From: Elephas maximus indicus
Taxonomy: Eukaryota > Chordata > Mammalia > Proboscidea > Elephantidae
NCBI RefSeq assembly: GCF_024166365.1
Contig: NC_064819.1
Coordinates: 2,616,501 to 2,680,500 of the forward strand
Direction of reading: 5' to 3'
DNA: 64,000 nucleotides
The position numbers and the translations under genes were made by a program. The notes under the pieces were generated by a model that worked only from the letters and a program-made list of their open reading frames with translations, did not search any database and was not told the origin of the DNA. Below are positions 35,857 to 47,997 of the stretch, piece by piece (the first letter of the stretch is position 1; every line of letters starts with the position of its first letter).

Positions 35857-36002
35857 GTTATAAAGAAGACCTCTGTTGTCCCTTGGGTATATACAATTCT
35901 AGCATTTTGTAGTTGGCACCTGTATTGGACAATAGCATTTGTCTACTGATATGCTTAGGTAGCTGTGCCTGCTGTTTACACTCAATTAATCTCTGTGGTG
36001 GT

Positions 36003-36114
36003 TAGTGGCCATCAAGCCTGTTCTGACTCATGGCGACCCATGCGTGCAGAGTAGAATTGCTCCATAGGGTTTTCAAGGCTGTGACCACTCAGAAGCAGAT
36101 TGCCAGGGACTCCT
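36003..36114 (-). mobile_element. AfroSINE, 3' half
   Basis: Antisense 'tgttctgactcatggcgacc', 'gcagagtagaattgctccat' and 'agaagcagattgccaggg'. The head half is absent. Confidence 0.82.
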
Positions 36115-36429
36115 AGCCATGCTTGCTACCAGTGTATAGTTTTATCCGTTAATTTCTTGCAGATTGAGACTTCCCTGATCTGTAGAGGACAGAAAAGAAT
36201 AAAGTGTTACTTTATTGCTCAGGTGACATTCCACCAAGTGAAGAGAATTCCTTAGGTGGTCTGGAAGGTTCAAACCAGTCCTGTCTGGATGAGTCCAAAA
36301 CGGGAGAGAGAAAATCAGCTAAAACCTTTGAGTACTAGAGGAAGAAAATGTATCAATATGAAAGAGGTTGAATGAGTCTGCAATTTTACTTCACAATTCC
36401 CCAAATTTTAGGGAACTTATGAAAGTAAT

Positions 36430-36640
36430 GGAGCCCTAGTGGCACAGTGATTAAGTGCTTGGCTGCTAATCTAAATGTCAGCAGTTCGAACCCACCAGCT
36501 ACTCAGCAGGAGAAAAGATGTGGCAATCTGCTTCCATAAAGATTACAGCCTTGGAAACCCTATGGGGCAGCTCTACTCTGTCCTGTAGGGTTGTTATGAG
36601 TTGGAATCAACTTGACGGCAATAGGTTTCATTTTTTGGTT
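36430..36640 (+). mobile_element. AfroSINE, full length with target duplication
   Basis: Head 'atggagccctagtggcacag', long-form insert 'atctgcttccataaagatta' and tail 'aacttgacggcaataggttt'. ttatgaaag flanks it at 36417-36425 and 36641-36649. Confidence 0.92.
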
Positions 36641-37162
36641 TTATGAAAGCAGTAATATAAACCACTAAAGAACCTGGGGAGTAGCAGTGGGAATCGGTGA
36701 GTAAGTTGTTGCTAAGGTTGAATGTGAAAAAGAGTTTTTGACGTACACAGTTGACGCACACACACAAACATACTAGTCATTTGGAGCTTGGAAGACATTT
36801 CTGAGGCTTAGCTTGTGAGTGTTACACACAGAAATCTTCACGTTCATTAGAAACGGGAATTGTGCTGCAGTCTGACATTAAATGGCACACAGGAGTTTAA
36901 TAACTCTTGTGGTCTTACTCTGAAGTCTGGAATTTCACTGTCTTTGGGAATTACCACCACCAAGAATGCTGTTCCCACCCCCGTGGGCAGAGCTATTCAC
37001 TAAGCCCTATAGACTGCTATGTAGTGTTTTCTGTTCCTCTATAATAGCTTAACTGGGCCGTTCCTCACTAAACCATAAAGCGCCTAAGTGTTCCAGGATA
37101 GTGTCTTTACTTTTGTGACTTTAGCACCAGAATGCTAACGTACCTGATCAAAAAAAAAAAGA

Positions 37163-37366
37163 AAAGCTAAACCTGTTGCCCTTGAGTCGATTTTGACTCC
37201 TGGTAGGTAACTACTTGTATGTCAGAGGAGAACTGCACTCCATAGGGTTTTCAGCAGCTGGAAGTAAATTGTTAGGCCTTTCCTCTCAATGCGGCTGGGT
37301 GGATTTGAACCATGGACCTTTTAGTTAGTAGCCCAGGGCAAACCATTGGCGCCACCCAGGGACCTG
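37163..37366 (-). mobile_element. AfroSINE, diverged
   Basis: Antisense tail 'cctgttgcccttgagtcgat', then 'ctccatagggttttcagcag', 'ggctgggtggatttgaacca' and head 'ggcgccacccagggacctg'. Confidence 0.85.
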
Positions 37367-37861
37367 ACAGGTACTCAGTGAATTGTTCATTGAACGAGTG
37401 TTGGAGAGTTGGACAAGGAGATTAAACCATTTTAGCACTTGGCAGATCATAGCTCCTTCTAAGATTGTACAGTAGGTAATTAGCCTTCAAATAAAAATTA
37501 GTAATAATGATCAATCCTCAAATGGACTTTATTCATGCAGTGACGAATTTTCTTGTTTTGACACCATATATGTTTATTAATATAGGTGGTTATCATCCAG
37601 GTATGGGAAGGAAGGGAAGAGGACTGAGTTGGACTCAATGAAGAAAGTGACTCTGAACATGGTACAAGTGTTCTAATACTTGCCTAGAAGATAATCTTCA
37701 CTCAGCTTTAGTTACAGGTCCTTTTAAGTGAAGTTGGGGGTGAGGCCCTACTTCTCAAGGGTATTGTGAGTTCAAGACAGACCTCTTATAATCTGTGTGA
37801 AACTAAGTTCTGCAAATATAAAGCAACAGTGTGCAGACTTTACCAGAATGGATTTCCCAGC

Positions 37862-37965
37862 GGGATAGACCTGGGTTCAGTTTCTGGCCCTACCACTTAT
37901 TAGCTATATGATCCTGGACGGTTAGCTTAAGGTTAAGTTTCCTCATGTGTAAAATCTACCCCAGA
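37862..37965 (+). mobile_element. MIR fragment
   Basis: 'gacctgggttcagtttctgg' then 'taccacttattagctatatg' and 'agtttcctcatgtgtaaaat' is the core order of MIR in sense orientation. Confidence 0.75.
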
Positions 37966-38325
37966 GGGCCAGTAAATAAGATCATGAATGGAGGATGCTT
38001 AGTATATAACTTTGTAAAAAAAAAAAATTTAACTTTTTACGGTTAGCTTGTTTTTTATACTCAATTTCTAAATGAGATTTGAGGCATTCTACACAATTTG
38101 AATGTTGCCTCTTTGAGTGCCAGGTTTGGGGTATGGAGAAGGGAGTAGAATTCGAAATGAGGCTATTGTTTAAAAAAAAAAAAAGAGCAAGAAAAAATAT
38201 GCTTCTAGCAAAGACTCTAAAACAGACCTATGAGTAGGAGCTGAGAAAGATCAGTATCAAGTCCCCTATTTTGGCAACTGCCGTGGTTTCATATTTTCTA
38301 TATAAATATTTTTCAAAGCTTGTGG

Positions 38326-38608
38326 TCATTGATGCTGCTGTTGTTAGCAGCCCCTACACATGGCAGCCCCAAGCACAATGAGATCAGACCATGGTGATCC
38401 AAGGGGTTTTCACTGGCTGATTTTTCAGAAATAGATGGCCAGGCCTTTCTTCCTGGTCTGCCTTAACCTGAAAGCACTACTGAAACCTGTCCAGCATCAT
38501 AGCAACGTGTAAGCCTCCACCGACAGGAAGGTAGTGGCTGTACTTGAGAAACCTGAGCCCAGTTCTCCGGCACTGAAAGTGAGAATTCTACCACTGAACC
38601 ACCCCTGC
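38326..38608 (-). mobile_element. Older afrotherian SINE
   Basis: The antisense tail 'gctgctgttgttagcagccc' is followed by 'cagccccaagcacaatgaga', 'gatttttcagaaatagatgg' and 'ccaggcctttcttcctggtc', an older long-form SINE structure. Confidence 0.6.
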
Positions 38609-39345
38609 CCCCATGATCATTAATATGTAGAATCAATTTAAAGAGGCAGCTCTTCTGATCCTAAATTTTTATCCCTATAGTGGATTATAGAAATAAAATT
38701 GTACAGACTTCTAGACCAAGGACTTTTGAGTTAATGCTTGTACTATAAATTTACCAATATTGCCTTTTCTTTGAATTTAAGCCTTTTCATGTTTTATTTT
38801 TATCCTCATATAAAATAGGCATAGGAGCATAGAGAATATAATGGACACATGAACTAGAATAAAAATTTTTCCTTCTTAAACTGCTGACACACAAGGCCTA
38901 GTATTTCCATGTTGGAAAATATTGGTAAATCAATAACTGAAGTACAGCCGTCAGGAGTTTATGTCTCACCTTAATTCCGAAACAAAAATATATTACTAAT
39001 TTGTTCTAAGAAAAGATTTTTTTAAAAGATGGTTGAATGTTCTCTTTAATGTCAAGTCCCCTATTATAATGAAATAAATTAAGGTCCGTAAGAATGCTTT
39101 CCATTTAATCTCTTATTGTAGAGACTTTACGTTTTATTGCTTTCTCTTTCTTTTGTGACATGAAGGACTTTGATTTATATAAGTGTATTTTTTACATATG
39201 TAGTACATACATATTACATATATAGTGTACGCATCATAAGTATGTATATAGACACGCATATAGTGTGTGTGCGTAAATAGAATGTACACAAGCAAGCACT
39301 GAAACGAAGGTATACCTTCAAAGTAATAGAGCTTTATTTAGTTTT

Positions 39346-39400
39346 AGTCTTTAAAATTTTATTTTGTTATTGTTGAGAATGTATACAACAAAACTAAAGT
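39346..39400 (-). mobile_element. Old L1 3' end fragment
   Basis: 'ttattgttgagaatgtatac' and 'aacaaaactaaagtg' match the start of the element at 61.47 kb. Confidence 0.45.
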
Positions 39401-39474
39401 GATGTGCGTGGAAAGCATTTTTTTTTTTATTTTTGATTTTTCGAGTGGTCTGATTTCTGTACTGTTCTGTCCCC

Positions 39475-39966
39475 TTTTTTTATTGTAATTTAGATGAAGG
39501 TTTACAGAACAAACTAGCTTCACATTAAACAGTGAGTACACATACTGTTTTATGACATTGGTTAACAACCCCACGACACGTCAGCACTCTCCCTTCTCGA
39601 CCTTGGGTTCCCTTTTACCAGCTTTCCTGTCCCCTCCTGCCTTCTAGTCCTTGCCCCTGGGTTGGTGTCCCGGTTTCATCTCGTTTTGTTTTATGGGATT
39701 GTCTAATCTTTGGCTCTGGGTTGGGTTACATCTCGTTTTGTTTTATGGGGTTGTCTGATCTTTGGCTTTTTGTGAGTTATAATTTTGTCCTACATTTTTC
39801 TCCAGCTCTGTCTGGGACCCTGTATTGTGCTCCCTGTCAGAGCAGTCAGTGATGGTGTAAGGGCACCACATAGTTGTGCTGGGCTCAGCCTGGTGGAGAC
39901 TGTGATAGTTGTGGTCCATTAGTCCTTTGGAATAATCTTTCTCTTGTGTCTTTTACTGTTCCTTCT
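39475..39966 (-). mobile_element. Older L1 3' UTR copy (first of two)
   Basis: 'tattgtaatttagatgaagg' through 'tctcccttctcgaccttggg' to 'ggtccattagtcctttggaa'. The layout parallels the young L1 3' UTR but with different wording, so this is an older subfamily. It contains a local duplication of 'catctcgttttgttttatgg'. Confidence 0.78.
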
Positions 39967-40915
39967 TTCTTTTTTTTTTTATTGTACTTTAGATAAAGGT
40001 TTACAGAACAAAGTAGTTTCTCATTAAACAGTACATGTATTGTTTTAAGACATTGGTTAACAGCCCCATGACATATCAACACTCACCCTTCTCGACCTTG
40101 GGTTCCCTGTTAACAGCTTTCTTGTCCCGTCCTGCCTTCTAGCCCTTGCCCCTGGGCTAGGGTGCCTCTTTAGTCTTATTTTATGGGCCTGATTAATCTT
40201 TGGCTGAAGGGTGAACCTCAGGAGTGACTTCATTACTGAGCTAAAAGGGTGTCTGGGGGTCATACTCTCAGGGTTCTCCAGTCTCTGTCAGCCAAGTAGG
40301 TCTGGTCTTTTTTTTTTGAGTTAGAATTTTGTTCTATATTCTTCTCCAGCTCTCTCAAGGACCCCCTGTTATGATCCCTGTTAGAGCAGTCAGTGGTGGT
40401 AGCTGGGCACCATCTAGTTGTACTGGACTCAGTCTGGTGGAGGCTGTGGTAGTTGTGGTCCATGAGTCCTTTGGACTAATCTTTCCCTTGTATCTTTAGT
40501 TTTCTTCATTTTCCCTTGTTCCCAAAGGGGTAAGACCAGTGCAGTATCTTAGATGGCTGCTCACAGGCTTTTAAGACCCCAGACGCTACTCATCAAAGTA
40601 GAATATGGAACATTTTCTTTATAAACTATGCCAGTTGAGCTAGATGTTCCCTGAGACCATGGTCCCCACAGCCCTCAGCCCACTGATTTGGTCCCTCAGG
40701 GAGTTTAGATGTGTCTGTGGAGCTTCCAGCATAGTGGTTAAGTGCTACAGCTGCTAGCCAAGGGGTTGGCAGTTCAAATCCGCCAGGCGCTCCTTGGAAA
40801 CTCTATGGGGCAGTTCTACTCTGTCCTATAGGGTCGCTATGAGTCGGAATCGACTCGACGGCACTGGATTGGAATGGAGCTTCCATGACGTTGCATTGTA
40901 CAAGTTGTATAGATC
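39967..40915 (-). mobile_element. Older L1 3' UTR copy (second), hosting a SINE
   Basis: A T run, then 'attgtactttagataaaggt' repeats the same 3' UTR as the copy before it and runs on through 'aagaccccagacgctactca' and 'gaccatggtccccacagccc'. A SINE interrupts it at 40729-40874. Confidence 0.78.
40729..40874 (+). mobile_element. AfroSINE inserted in the old L1
   Basis: The body 'aggggttggcagttcaaatc' to 'gagtcggaatcgactcgacg' is intact. tggagcttcca flanks it at 40718-40728 and 40875-40885, so its own head begins just after the left copy. Confidence 0.95.
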
Positions 40916-41670
40916 TTTATTTTTACCTGAAACTATTAAAATCATCTTTAAAATTAGTCTCTGTTGTGAATAAAAATATCTAATTTATTGAAACTCCTTT
41001 CTGTGTATGCTGAAATTCCTCTTTCTGTATTGCTTGGTGTTAGCCCTAGTTAATAAATTTCATGACTGTGATGAGCCATTTTTTAAAAATTGATGCTATA
41101 TCATGTGTTCAGATTTAAATTTAAATAAGAATCACCTTAATTCTTATATCCCTTGATTTTTTTTTATTTGTTATTTTTGGTATGACCATTATGACTAGCT
41201 TGCTACAATAAAATTTTAGGTTTTGAATTTTAGTGCTGTCTGTAGGAACTATTCACTTGGTGACAAGCCTTTTAAAATTATGCCTCTAGCATGCCATGTT
41301 TTCTTTATAAAAAATATTTAACGTTGATTTCAGTGAAAATAAAATGGGTGGTAGGTGTTATGATGCCGAATGACTCTAGACGTGCTTGAACTATGAAATG
41401 GAATCTAACTTTATAAGTTCGTTCTTGGCAATTTCTTAGGTCAATTTTTTAAAAGTGAAATAGAGAAGACTAAAATTGCAAAATGCTCGTAAGCTTGAAG
41501 AAAGGGCATGATTAAAAAAACTGTGTGTTTGCAGTGATTGTATATACATGTGGGAAAATGTGGAAGCAAATGCATCAAAAGTATCTCTAGATTAGGCAAT
41601 TATAGAAAAATGTAGGATTTGTTATTGTGCTTTCTTTATATTTGGGTTTTAAATCGATTGGCATTGCTTT

Positions 41671-41830
41671 AAACCCATTGCCGTCGAGTTGATTCCAGCT
41701 CATAGGGACCTTATAGGACATAGTAGAACTGCCCTCTAGAGTTTCCAAAGAGTGCCTGGTGGATTCGAACTGCCCACCCATTGATTAGCAGCTGTAGTAG
41801 CACTTAACCACTTACACCACCAGGGTTTCC
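41671..41830 (-). mobile_element. AfroSINE (first of an adjacent pair)
   Basis: Antisense tail 'cattgccgtcgagttgattc' to head cttacaccaccagggtttcc. Complete. Confidence 0.93.
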
Positions 41831-41935
41831 AGCGACCTTATAGGACAGAGTAAAACTGCCCCGTAAGGTTTCCAAGGAGAGGCTGGTGGATTCGAACTGC
41901 AGACCTTTTGGTTAACAGCCCTTGGACACCCAGTA
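41831..41935 (-). mobile_element. Partial AfroSINE abutting the previous copy
   Basis: Starts within the body ('agcgaccttataggacagag') with no tail, runs to 'agaccttttggttaacagcc' and loses its head. The direct abutment suggests a SINE-SINE junction by recombination or by deletion. Confidence 0.85.
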
Positions 41936-42544
41936 AGAAATTATCATTAAAGATGTACAAGAGATGATAGGCATTACCAGATTAGGTTGCAAATTGACAT
42001 TTTATTTTTTGGTTTGGCTGCTAAGTCCTCTTGGAATGGTTTCTGTCCTGGAGACGTAGTATCTGTCATGAGGATGGGATCTGTCCCCGGACTTTAAGCA
42101 CATGACAGAATTTTTTCAGAAAGGTCCACATTTGGATTTCAGTGAGTAAGAAATCTAGATTGCAAGAGTAACTTTCCTTAAGAAAGCTTCAAATAAGAAT
42201 GTCTTTATAGAAGCAAAATTAATGGCACTTATAATTATTTAATTTCTGATTCCAGTTGAAGAGTCTGAAATTAATACTTCAAAGCCATGATAGAACACGG
42301 CGACTGCTTTAGAGTCGGGTTTGTCACGTGTTTACAGCAGCTGTATTTGTTTCTCACGTTGGTATTTTTTGGTTTTCTCTTTAAGAGCCAATTTTCTTTT
42401 TAATTTTCTGGCATATATGTTATTTGTTGTAAGCCGTACAAATTATTTTTGAAAAGGGTTGGGGTATATGGAAATAAAAAGTAATCTTGAAGTAGTATTG
42501 GGAGGCAACATAGCAAGAAAGTGAAGGGCAAGAAGGCTGGAGGT

Positions 42545-42690
42545 AGACTGTCTAGGTCAAATTCTGACTGTGCCACTTCCTAGCCGTGTGACTTTAGGAA
42601 AATGACCTTTGTCTTTCTATGTTGCATTTTCCTCAGCTCTAAAATATAGTGTTTGGAATAATAACTGGCAACATAGCAAGAGCTATATAA
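42545..42690 (+). mobile_element. MIR fragment
   Basis: 'caaattctgactgtgccact', 'cctagccgtgtgactttagg' and 'cctcagctctaaaatatagt' follow the MIR core in sense. Confidence 0.75.
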
Positions 42691-43074
42691 ATACTTGTCA
42701 TTGTTGATAGCTAGCTCAGTTAATGAACAATGTGGGTTTACGGGATGCTAGTTTTATTTCTTGGCTCAATTATTTTAGCCTTTATTGAATTAGTCAGCAA
42801 TATTTTCAATTAAATCGAATGGGTAATACATGTACAAATGCAGTAAAAAAAGTTGCATATTTATATCTATGAGTTTCTTCATCTTTCCTTTTTTTTTTTT
42901 CATTTTTCTTATTCGCACATGAACACAGCTGTTTCCGTTAGTCTGAGGTTTACGTTTTCTACTTGGAGGCCTTTAGGCGTTGACGTAGACAGTTAAAGCT
43001 GCCTCCTCCTTTTTAATGATAGCCTGGGCCTCCTTCTTAAGATAGCCTAGTGTTAATTGGGTAGCTGTATCATC

Positions 43075-43285
43075 ATCGTCATACTTAGCAGTTATTAAAC
43101 ACTTACTCCTGATCCAAGCACTTTTCTTAACGTTTTAAATATATCAACTCCTGAAAGCCTAACAACAACCTTATGAGATAGGTACTGTTTTTGTCCTCAC
43201 CCAACCAATGAGGAATATGAAGCATGGGATGGTTAAATGCCCAACCAGTGGGAGGACCCAGGATTTGAACCCAGGGAATCTCTTT
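43075..43285 (-). mobile_element. MIR-like fragment
   Basis: 'caaccttatgagataggtac', 'aatgaggaatatgaagcatg' and 'cccaggatttgaacccaggg' are antisense MIR landmarks. Confidence 0.6.
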
Positions 43286-43409
43286 CCAGAGTTCACTATC
43301 CTAAGACCACTAAGCAGACAGCCTTTCATACAACCATGATTTAACCGTCTCCGTATTAACGGGCACTCAAATCTTCTGTCTTCAGACACAGTGCTGTAGC
43401 AAAAATCTG

Positions 43410-43510
43410 CTTAATAGTACAGTTTGTGCATGTGCGGTAAATTCCTAGAAATGGAATAGCTGAGTCAAAGGATGTCTACATGTTGAATTTTGGAAGATAT
43501 TTAGGGACGC
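43410..43510 (-). mobile_element. Ancient L1 remnant
   Basis: 'aaattcctagaaatggaata' and 'gctgagtcaaaggatgtcta' match the antisense end of old L1 ORF2. Confidence 0.5.
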
Positions 43511-44299
43511 ACTGAAGTTCAGCTTTGTCCTCAGCTTTTGGCCAAAATCTGCCATTTAGCTTCAGCTGTTGAAAGGCTGAATGGTTTGATGCCTTTAATG
43601 TTTCTAGCATCCTGCGTTGCGTGTGATCCATCCTGTGATTGCGTAGGTTATACCACGTAAAACCAGTGTAACAACGTCAGTATGAGAACAAGGCATGCCG
43701 TTTAGACTTCTTGTTAAAACTTTCGAATAACAGCAAGCCTTCTAGATACAACTTGAAATGCTCTTTATGTGATGTACACATTGAAATTTTGTCAGATAAA
43801 GTTTGAATATGTATTATTGGAAGAGTCAAATGCTACAACTGTTTATCACTGTGAAAGCCCCTGGTCTTACATACAGGAACAGTCATCTACCAGCTTTCCA
43901 GTAGTTCGGTAGGGAGTCAGGTTGTGGGTTAATATGAACACGACGAGTGTGCCACCTAGGTAAGGGTAGGAATAACTATTCTTTTGTGCGTGTGTATGTG
44001 GGAAATGAGGTTTAAATAATCCCTAAATCCTAGTCTTAGGTAATGCAGAATTAGGCAGTGAGAAACTTTATTTAGATGAGTTAGAGAACCCACAAACTGC
44101 TTTAGGATGACATATTTCCAGGTAGTATGCTCTGTGTCATTTGTTCAAAAAAGGAAAAAATACCTTTTATGACCTGACTCTGAGAAGCAGATTGACAGAC
44201 AGCAAGCTCTCCAAAGTGGTCCAGAGCAGACATTTAGAGTACAGAATGTTAGAGTCCAGACCCTGGTTTGTGCTTTTTTGTTGTATCTAATAAAGCCAC

Positions 44300-44560
44300 A
44301 GAGGTTTTCTCCTGTCTTCTAGGAGTTTTATAGCTTGAGGTTTACATTTAGGTCAGTGACCCTTCCTTAATTTTATGTGGTACAAGGTGTGGATTGAAGT
44401 GCCTTTCTTTCTCTTTTGCATTTAGATATCCAGTTATTATTCCACACCATTTATTGGAAAGGCTGTTCTTTCTCCACTGAATTGCCTTTGTACTTTTGTC
44501 AAAACTCAGTCATCCATCTGTATGTGTGAATGTGTGTCCTTTCCGAGCTAACAAATGTTT
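44300..44560 (-). mobile_element. Ancient L1 ORF2 remnant
   Basis: 'tttgcatttagatatccagt' and 'ccacaccatttattggaaag' parallel the same site in the young L1 copies (atatccagttatgccacacc) at lower identity. Confidence 0.6.
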
Positions 44561-45107
44561 GTGAAAATTCAGATCTTAATACCAGGCAGAACAATAGAGA
44601 TGAGATTTTACCCATGTTTTGTGGAGTTGTTTGGTGTTTTAGCTTTCATAGCATCAAATACAATAACCACTGAATTATTAACAATAAAATCATAGCATTT
44701 TAAGTTCTTTAACAAAGTTTTTGATCCTTTATCTCAGAAGATTGTTCTATGATGGTAATATCTGACTTTAGCTTTGGCCTCTGATAAATATTGATTTTTA
44801 AATCTTGGCCGTTGGGCATGAGGCCAAATGTGTATTTCGTGTGCTTCTGAAAGGCTGTTTGAGTTTACACCCAGTGGATGGGAGTGCCTCCCATCCTTGC
44901 CGGTGTTGTCACTGAGCAGTAGTTAGTAATTGCCTACTGTGTGCCAAGGCACTTTCCTGTGTAATTGGGGTACCCAGTGAATGAAATGAATGTATTCCGT
45001 GTTTTCTTGGCATCTACAGTCCGGTTGTGGAGATGGACATTGAGTAACCCCTTCACAGAGTTTTAATTACAGTAGTGATAAGTGCTAGAAAGGGGGCAGT
45101 GGTGGTT

Positions 45108-45164
45108 CAGAAAACCAAAAACCAAACCTGTTGCCATCGAGTCGATTCGCACTCATAGCGACCC
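45108..45164 (-). mobile_element. AfroSINE, left part, split by an LTR
   Basis: Antisense tail 'aacctgttgccatcgagtcg' up to 'catagcgaccc'. The remainder resumes at 45689 (gatcctataggacag). Confidence 0.9.
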
Positions 45165-45688
45165 TGTCATGGATTGAATTGTGCCCCCCTCCCAAATGTG
45201 TGTGTCAGTTTGGCTGGGCTGTGATTCCCACTATTGTGTGATTGTCCACCATTTTGTCATCTGATGTGATTTCCTAGGTGTTGTAAATCCTGCCTCTATG
45301 ATGTTAATGAGGAGGGGTGGGCAGACGTTGTGTTGACGAGGAAGGACTTAATCTAAGGGGTTGGATTGTGTTTTGAGCTGGTTCCTTTTGGCATACAAAA
45401 GAGAGAAGTGAGCAGAGTGGGGCAGGCTGGAGGGGTGGGTTTCGTACCACCTAGAAAGCAGTGCCACGAGCAGAGTCCATCCTTTGGACCCAGGGTTCTG
45501 TCCATGGAGAAGCTCCTGGTCCAGGGAAAGATTGATGGAAGGACCTTCCTCCAAAGCCAACAGAGAGAGGAAGCCTTCTCTTGGAGCTGACACCCTGAAT
45601 TTGGACTTTTAGCCAAATTTCACTTTGTTAAAGCCATCCACTTTATTTCTGTTTATTTCTGTTACGGCAGCACTAGATAACTAAGACA
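45165..45688 (+). mobile_element. Solo LTR, MaLR-like, inside a SINE
   Basis: 524 bp starting tgtcatggattgaattgtgc and ending actagataactaagaca, with TG...CA ends. gaccc (45160-45164) and gatcc (45689-45693) flank it, a 5-bp duplication with one change, as for ERVL-type LTRs. It has no coding sequence. The frames across it are incidental. Confidence 0.72.
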
Positions 45689-45809
45689 GATCCTATAGGA
45701 CAGAGTAGAGCTGCCCCACAGGGTTTCCAGGGAGTGGCTGGTGGAATCAAACTGCTGATGTTTTAGATAGCAGCTGAGCTCTTAACCCTTGTGCCGCCAG
45801 GGCTCCTGG
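45689..45809 (-). mobile_element. AfroSINE, right part, split by an LTR
   Basis: 'tcctataggacagagtagag' through 'agcagctgagctcttaaccc' to head gccgccagggctcctgg. Continues the part at 45108-45164. Confidence 0.9.
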
Positions 45810-46163
45810 GGGTGGTGGTTCAGTGGTGTAGAATTTTCGCCTTCCATGTGGGAGATGCAGTTCAATTCCCAGCCAGTGTACCTCACGCGCAGCCACTGCC
45901 TGTCATTGGAGGCTTATGGGTTGCTATGATGCTGACCAAGTTTCAGCAGAGCGTCCAGACTAAGATGGACTAAGAAGAAAGGCCTGGCAACCTATTTCCA
46001 AAACGCAGCCAGTGGAAACCTTATGGATCACAATGGTCCAGTCTGCAGCTCATCAGGAGGATGGTGCAGGACTGGGCAGTAATTCATTCTGTCGTGCACG
46101 GGGTCACCATGAGTCAGGGGCGGGGGGCAACTGGATGGCAGCTAACAACAACAACGAAAGCGC
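45810..46163 (+). mobile_element. Long old afrotherian SINE
   Basis: 'ggtggttcagtggtgtagaa', 'cgccttccatgtgggagatg', 'gaaaggcctggcaacctatt' and tail 'tggatggcagctaacaacaa'. The 350-bp length and -taacaac tail indicate an ancestral, longer subfamily. Confidence 0.72.
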
Positions 46164-47189
46164 TAGAGAAGAGCGATACGGAAGACTGTGAGAGTGCACC
46201 AGGGGACTGGAAGTTAATTCCCGGGTGAACTATACGATTAAAAACTCGCGTCTGTGATTGAATCCTTTTCTCTTTCCCACGGCCAGTTTGGTTAATAACC
46301 CCGAGTGTTATTAATCGTAGAATACTGGGTAAACAGAAATGCAGATTTCTCGCCCCCTGAATTAAAAACGTGTGTGGACTTTTTTTTTAATCTGATCGTG
46401 AAGTGTTTTTTCACCTTTTTTGTCATTAGGCAGCATTCCTGTCCTCTTCTGTCCTGTCTTTATGCTTTAGGTCATATTTTCCTTGCAGAGATTGTCTGGC
46501 TGCCTGAGCCTGTTTTTGGTGTTGCTTCCTTTTAAGCCTTGAGTTACTGTGCCTTTGTAGCTTGTGAACCTTCTTTCTCTTCTATTCCATCCTTGAAATA
46601 AATGACACAGTACAAATCCGTTTGAATATATAGACATCATTTTATAATACAAATGTAATACAATTTTTATTGCAACTCTGTTAACTTTGACTCTTGTATA
46701 CACTTTGTATGAACAAGTCTCAGATGTATCCATTTCTTATAATTTTCTCACTAAACATAGAGAAGACAGTAAGATAATTGTAGGCAGCTTTTAAGAAAAG
46801 TTTCTAATTATTTTGAGCAACAGCCTTTTTTTCTTTTAAAGTGATTGTATAGCTTCTAGGGTGACTATTTTTTGAAGAGGATAATGCTCACAATCTGTTG
46901 TCCGCATTTTTTTTTTAGTTGATAAGATCAGTTCCTAAGCAGTTATCTGAGAACTGAGCTAAAAGCCCACCTTTAAAAGCTGCGTGGCCGTTGCTGCGCT
47001 TGGAAGTGGCGAGGGTTGAGAGCCTCCCAGGAGAGAATCTGTGGAGAATCGTCCTTGGCGTTGTGAGCCTGGAGTGGCAGAGTGTGTAGCAAGAGAAATT
47101 TCATTATTAGTATTAAATAGATCTTTGGGGAAAAAGGATGTAGCATTTCAAATAAACTGTTATTGCAGTTATCATAATTGCATTTTTAA

Positions 47190-47400
47190 GACACTTCAAT
47201 TTTTTTTTGCTGTTACGTTACCACAAACCTGTGCATATTCTATTTTTATGCAAATAACAAGTGCATTACGCTTTGTTTTGCCAGCTGAGCAGCCTCCTCA
47301 CACATTGTTTTCCCAGGTGCACCACGCGCATTATATCTGTGGACACGTTATTTATGGGGCGCGTTATTTGCGGAAAATACAGTAAATCGTCCGCATACCA
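47190..47400. repeat. Unassigned interspersed-repeat-like block
   Basis: 'ccagctgagcagcctcctca' is followed by 'gcgcattatatctgtggaca', then cgttatttatggggcgcg and 'ttatttgcggaaaatacagt'. The cgcgttat-type phrases recall the ends of DNA transposons in mammals, but I cannot name a family. Confidence 0.35.
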
Positions 47401-47997
47401 AATATATTACCAAAATTATAACATATAATTCAAATGGTTCAGATATCTTTAAGGGTTTTTTTGCATATTGTTAAATTGCTTTCCACGATTTTTAGGGAAT
47501 AATAAACCCAAATTGACCTTTTCATGATGGCTATTGATCATTCTTAAATCTGTCAATCAATTCACAGCTCCCTTCCTCATTTAGCATTATTTACCACAGA
47601 TTCTCAGTGTAGCTCACGATGCGTTGTTGATTTAATCCTGCGGTGGTCTAAAATATTAGATTAATACTGCTATTTAATTGTGCACAAATTGAGTCAATGA
47701 GGTTTGAAGGTCTCTTACAATGTGCCAGAACTTTAAGACTCATTCCATCAGTTCAGAGATAGTTTCTCTATTTCTTAGGTTTTGACTTTATTCCAGGGGA
47801 GGTCTGACCTCCCGTATATGTAAACATTAGTGTACCGTAGTCAGTTCTAAAACCATATTTTATTGTACCTGACAGTGTGTCCTGCAGTTTTTGGAGTACC
47901 ATAGTTTATTGGGTTTTTTTTCTCTCCTTAGTAGTACATGAAATAAAGGAGTATCTTAGATTAGATGAAATGTATTACCTCCAGGTAGGAGAGAGAG

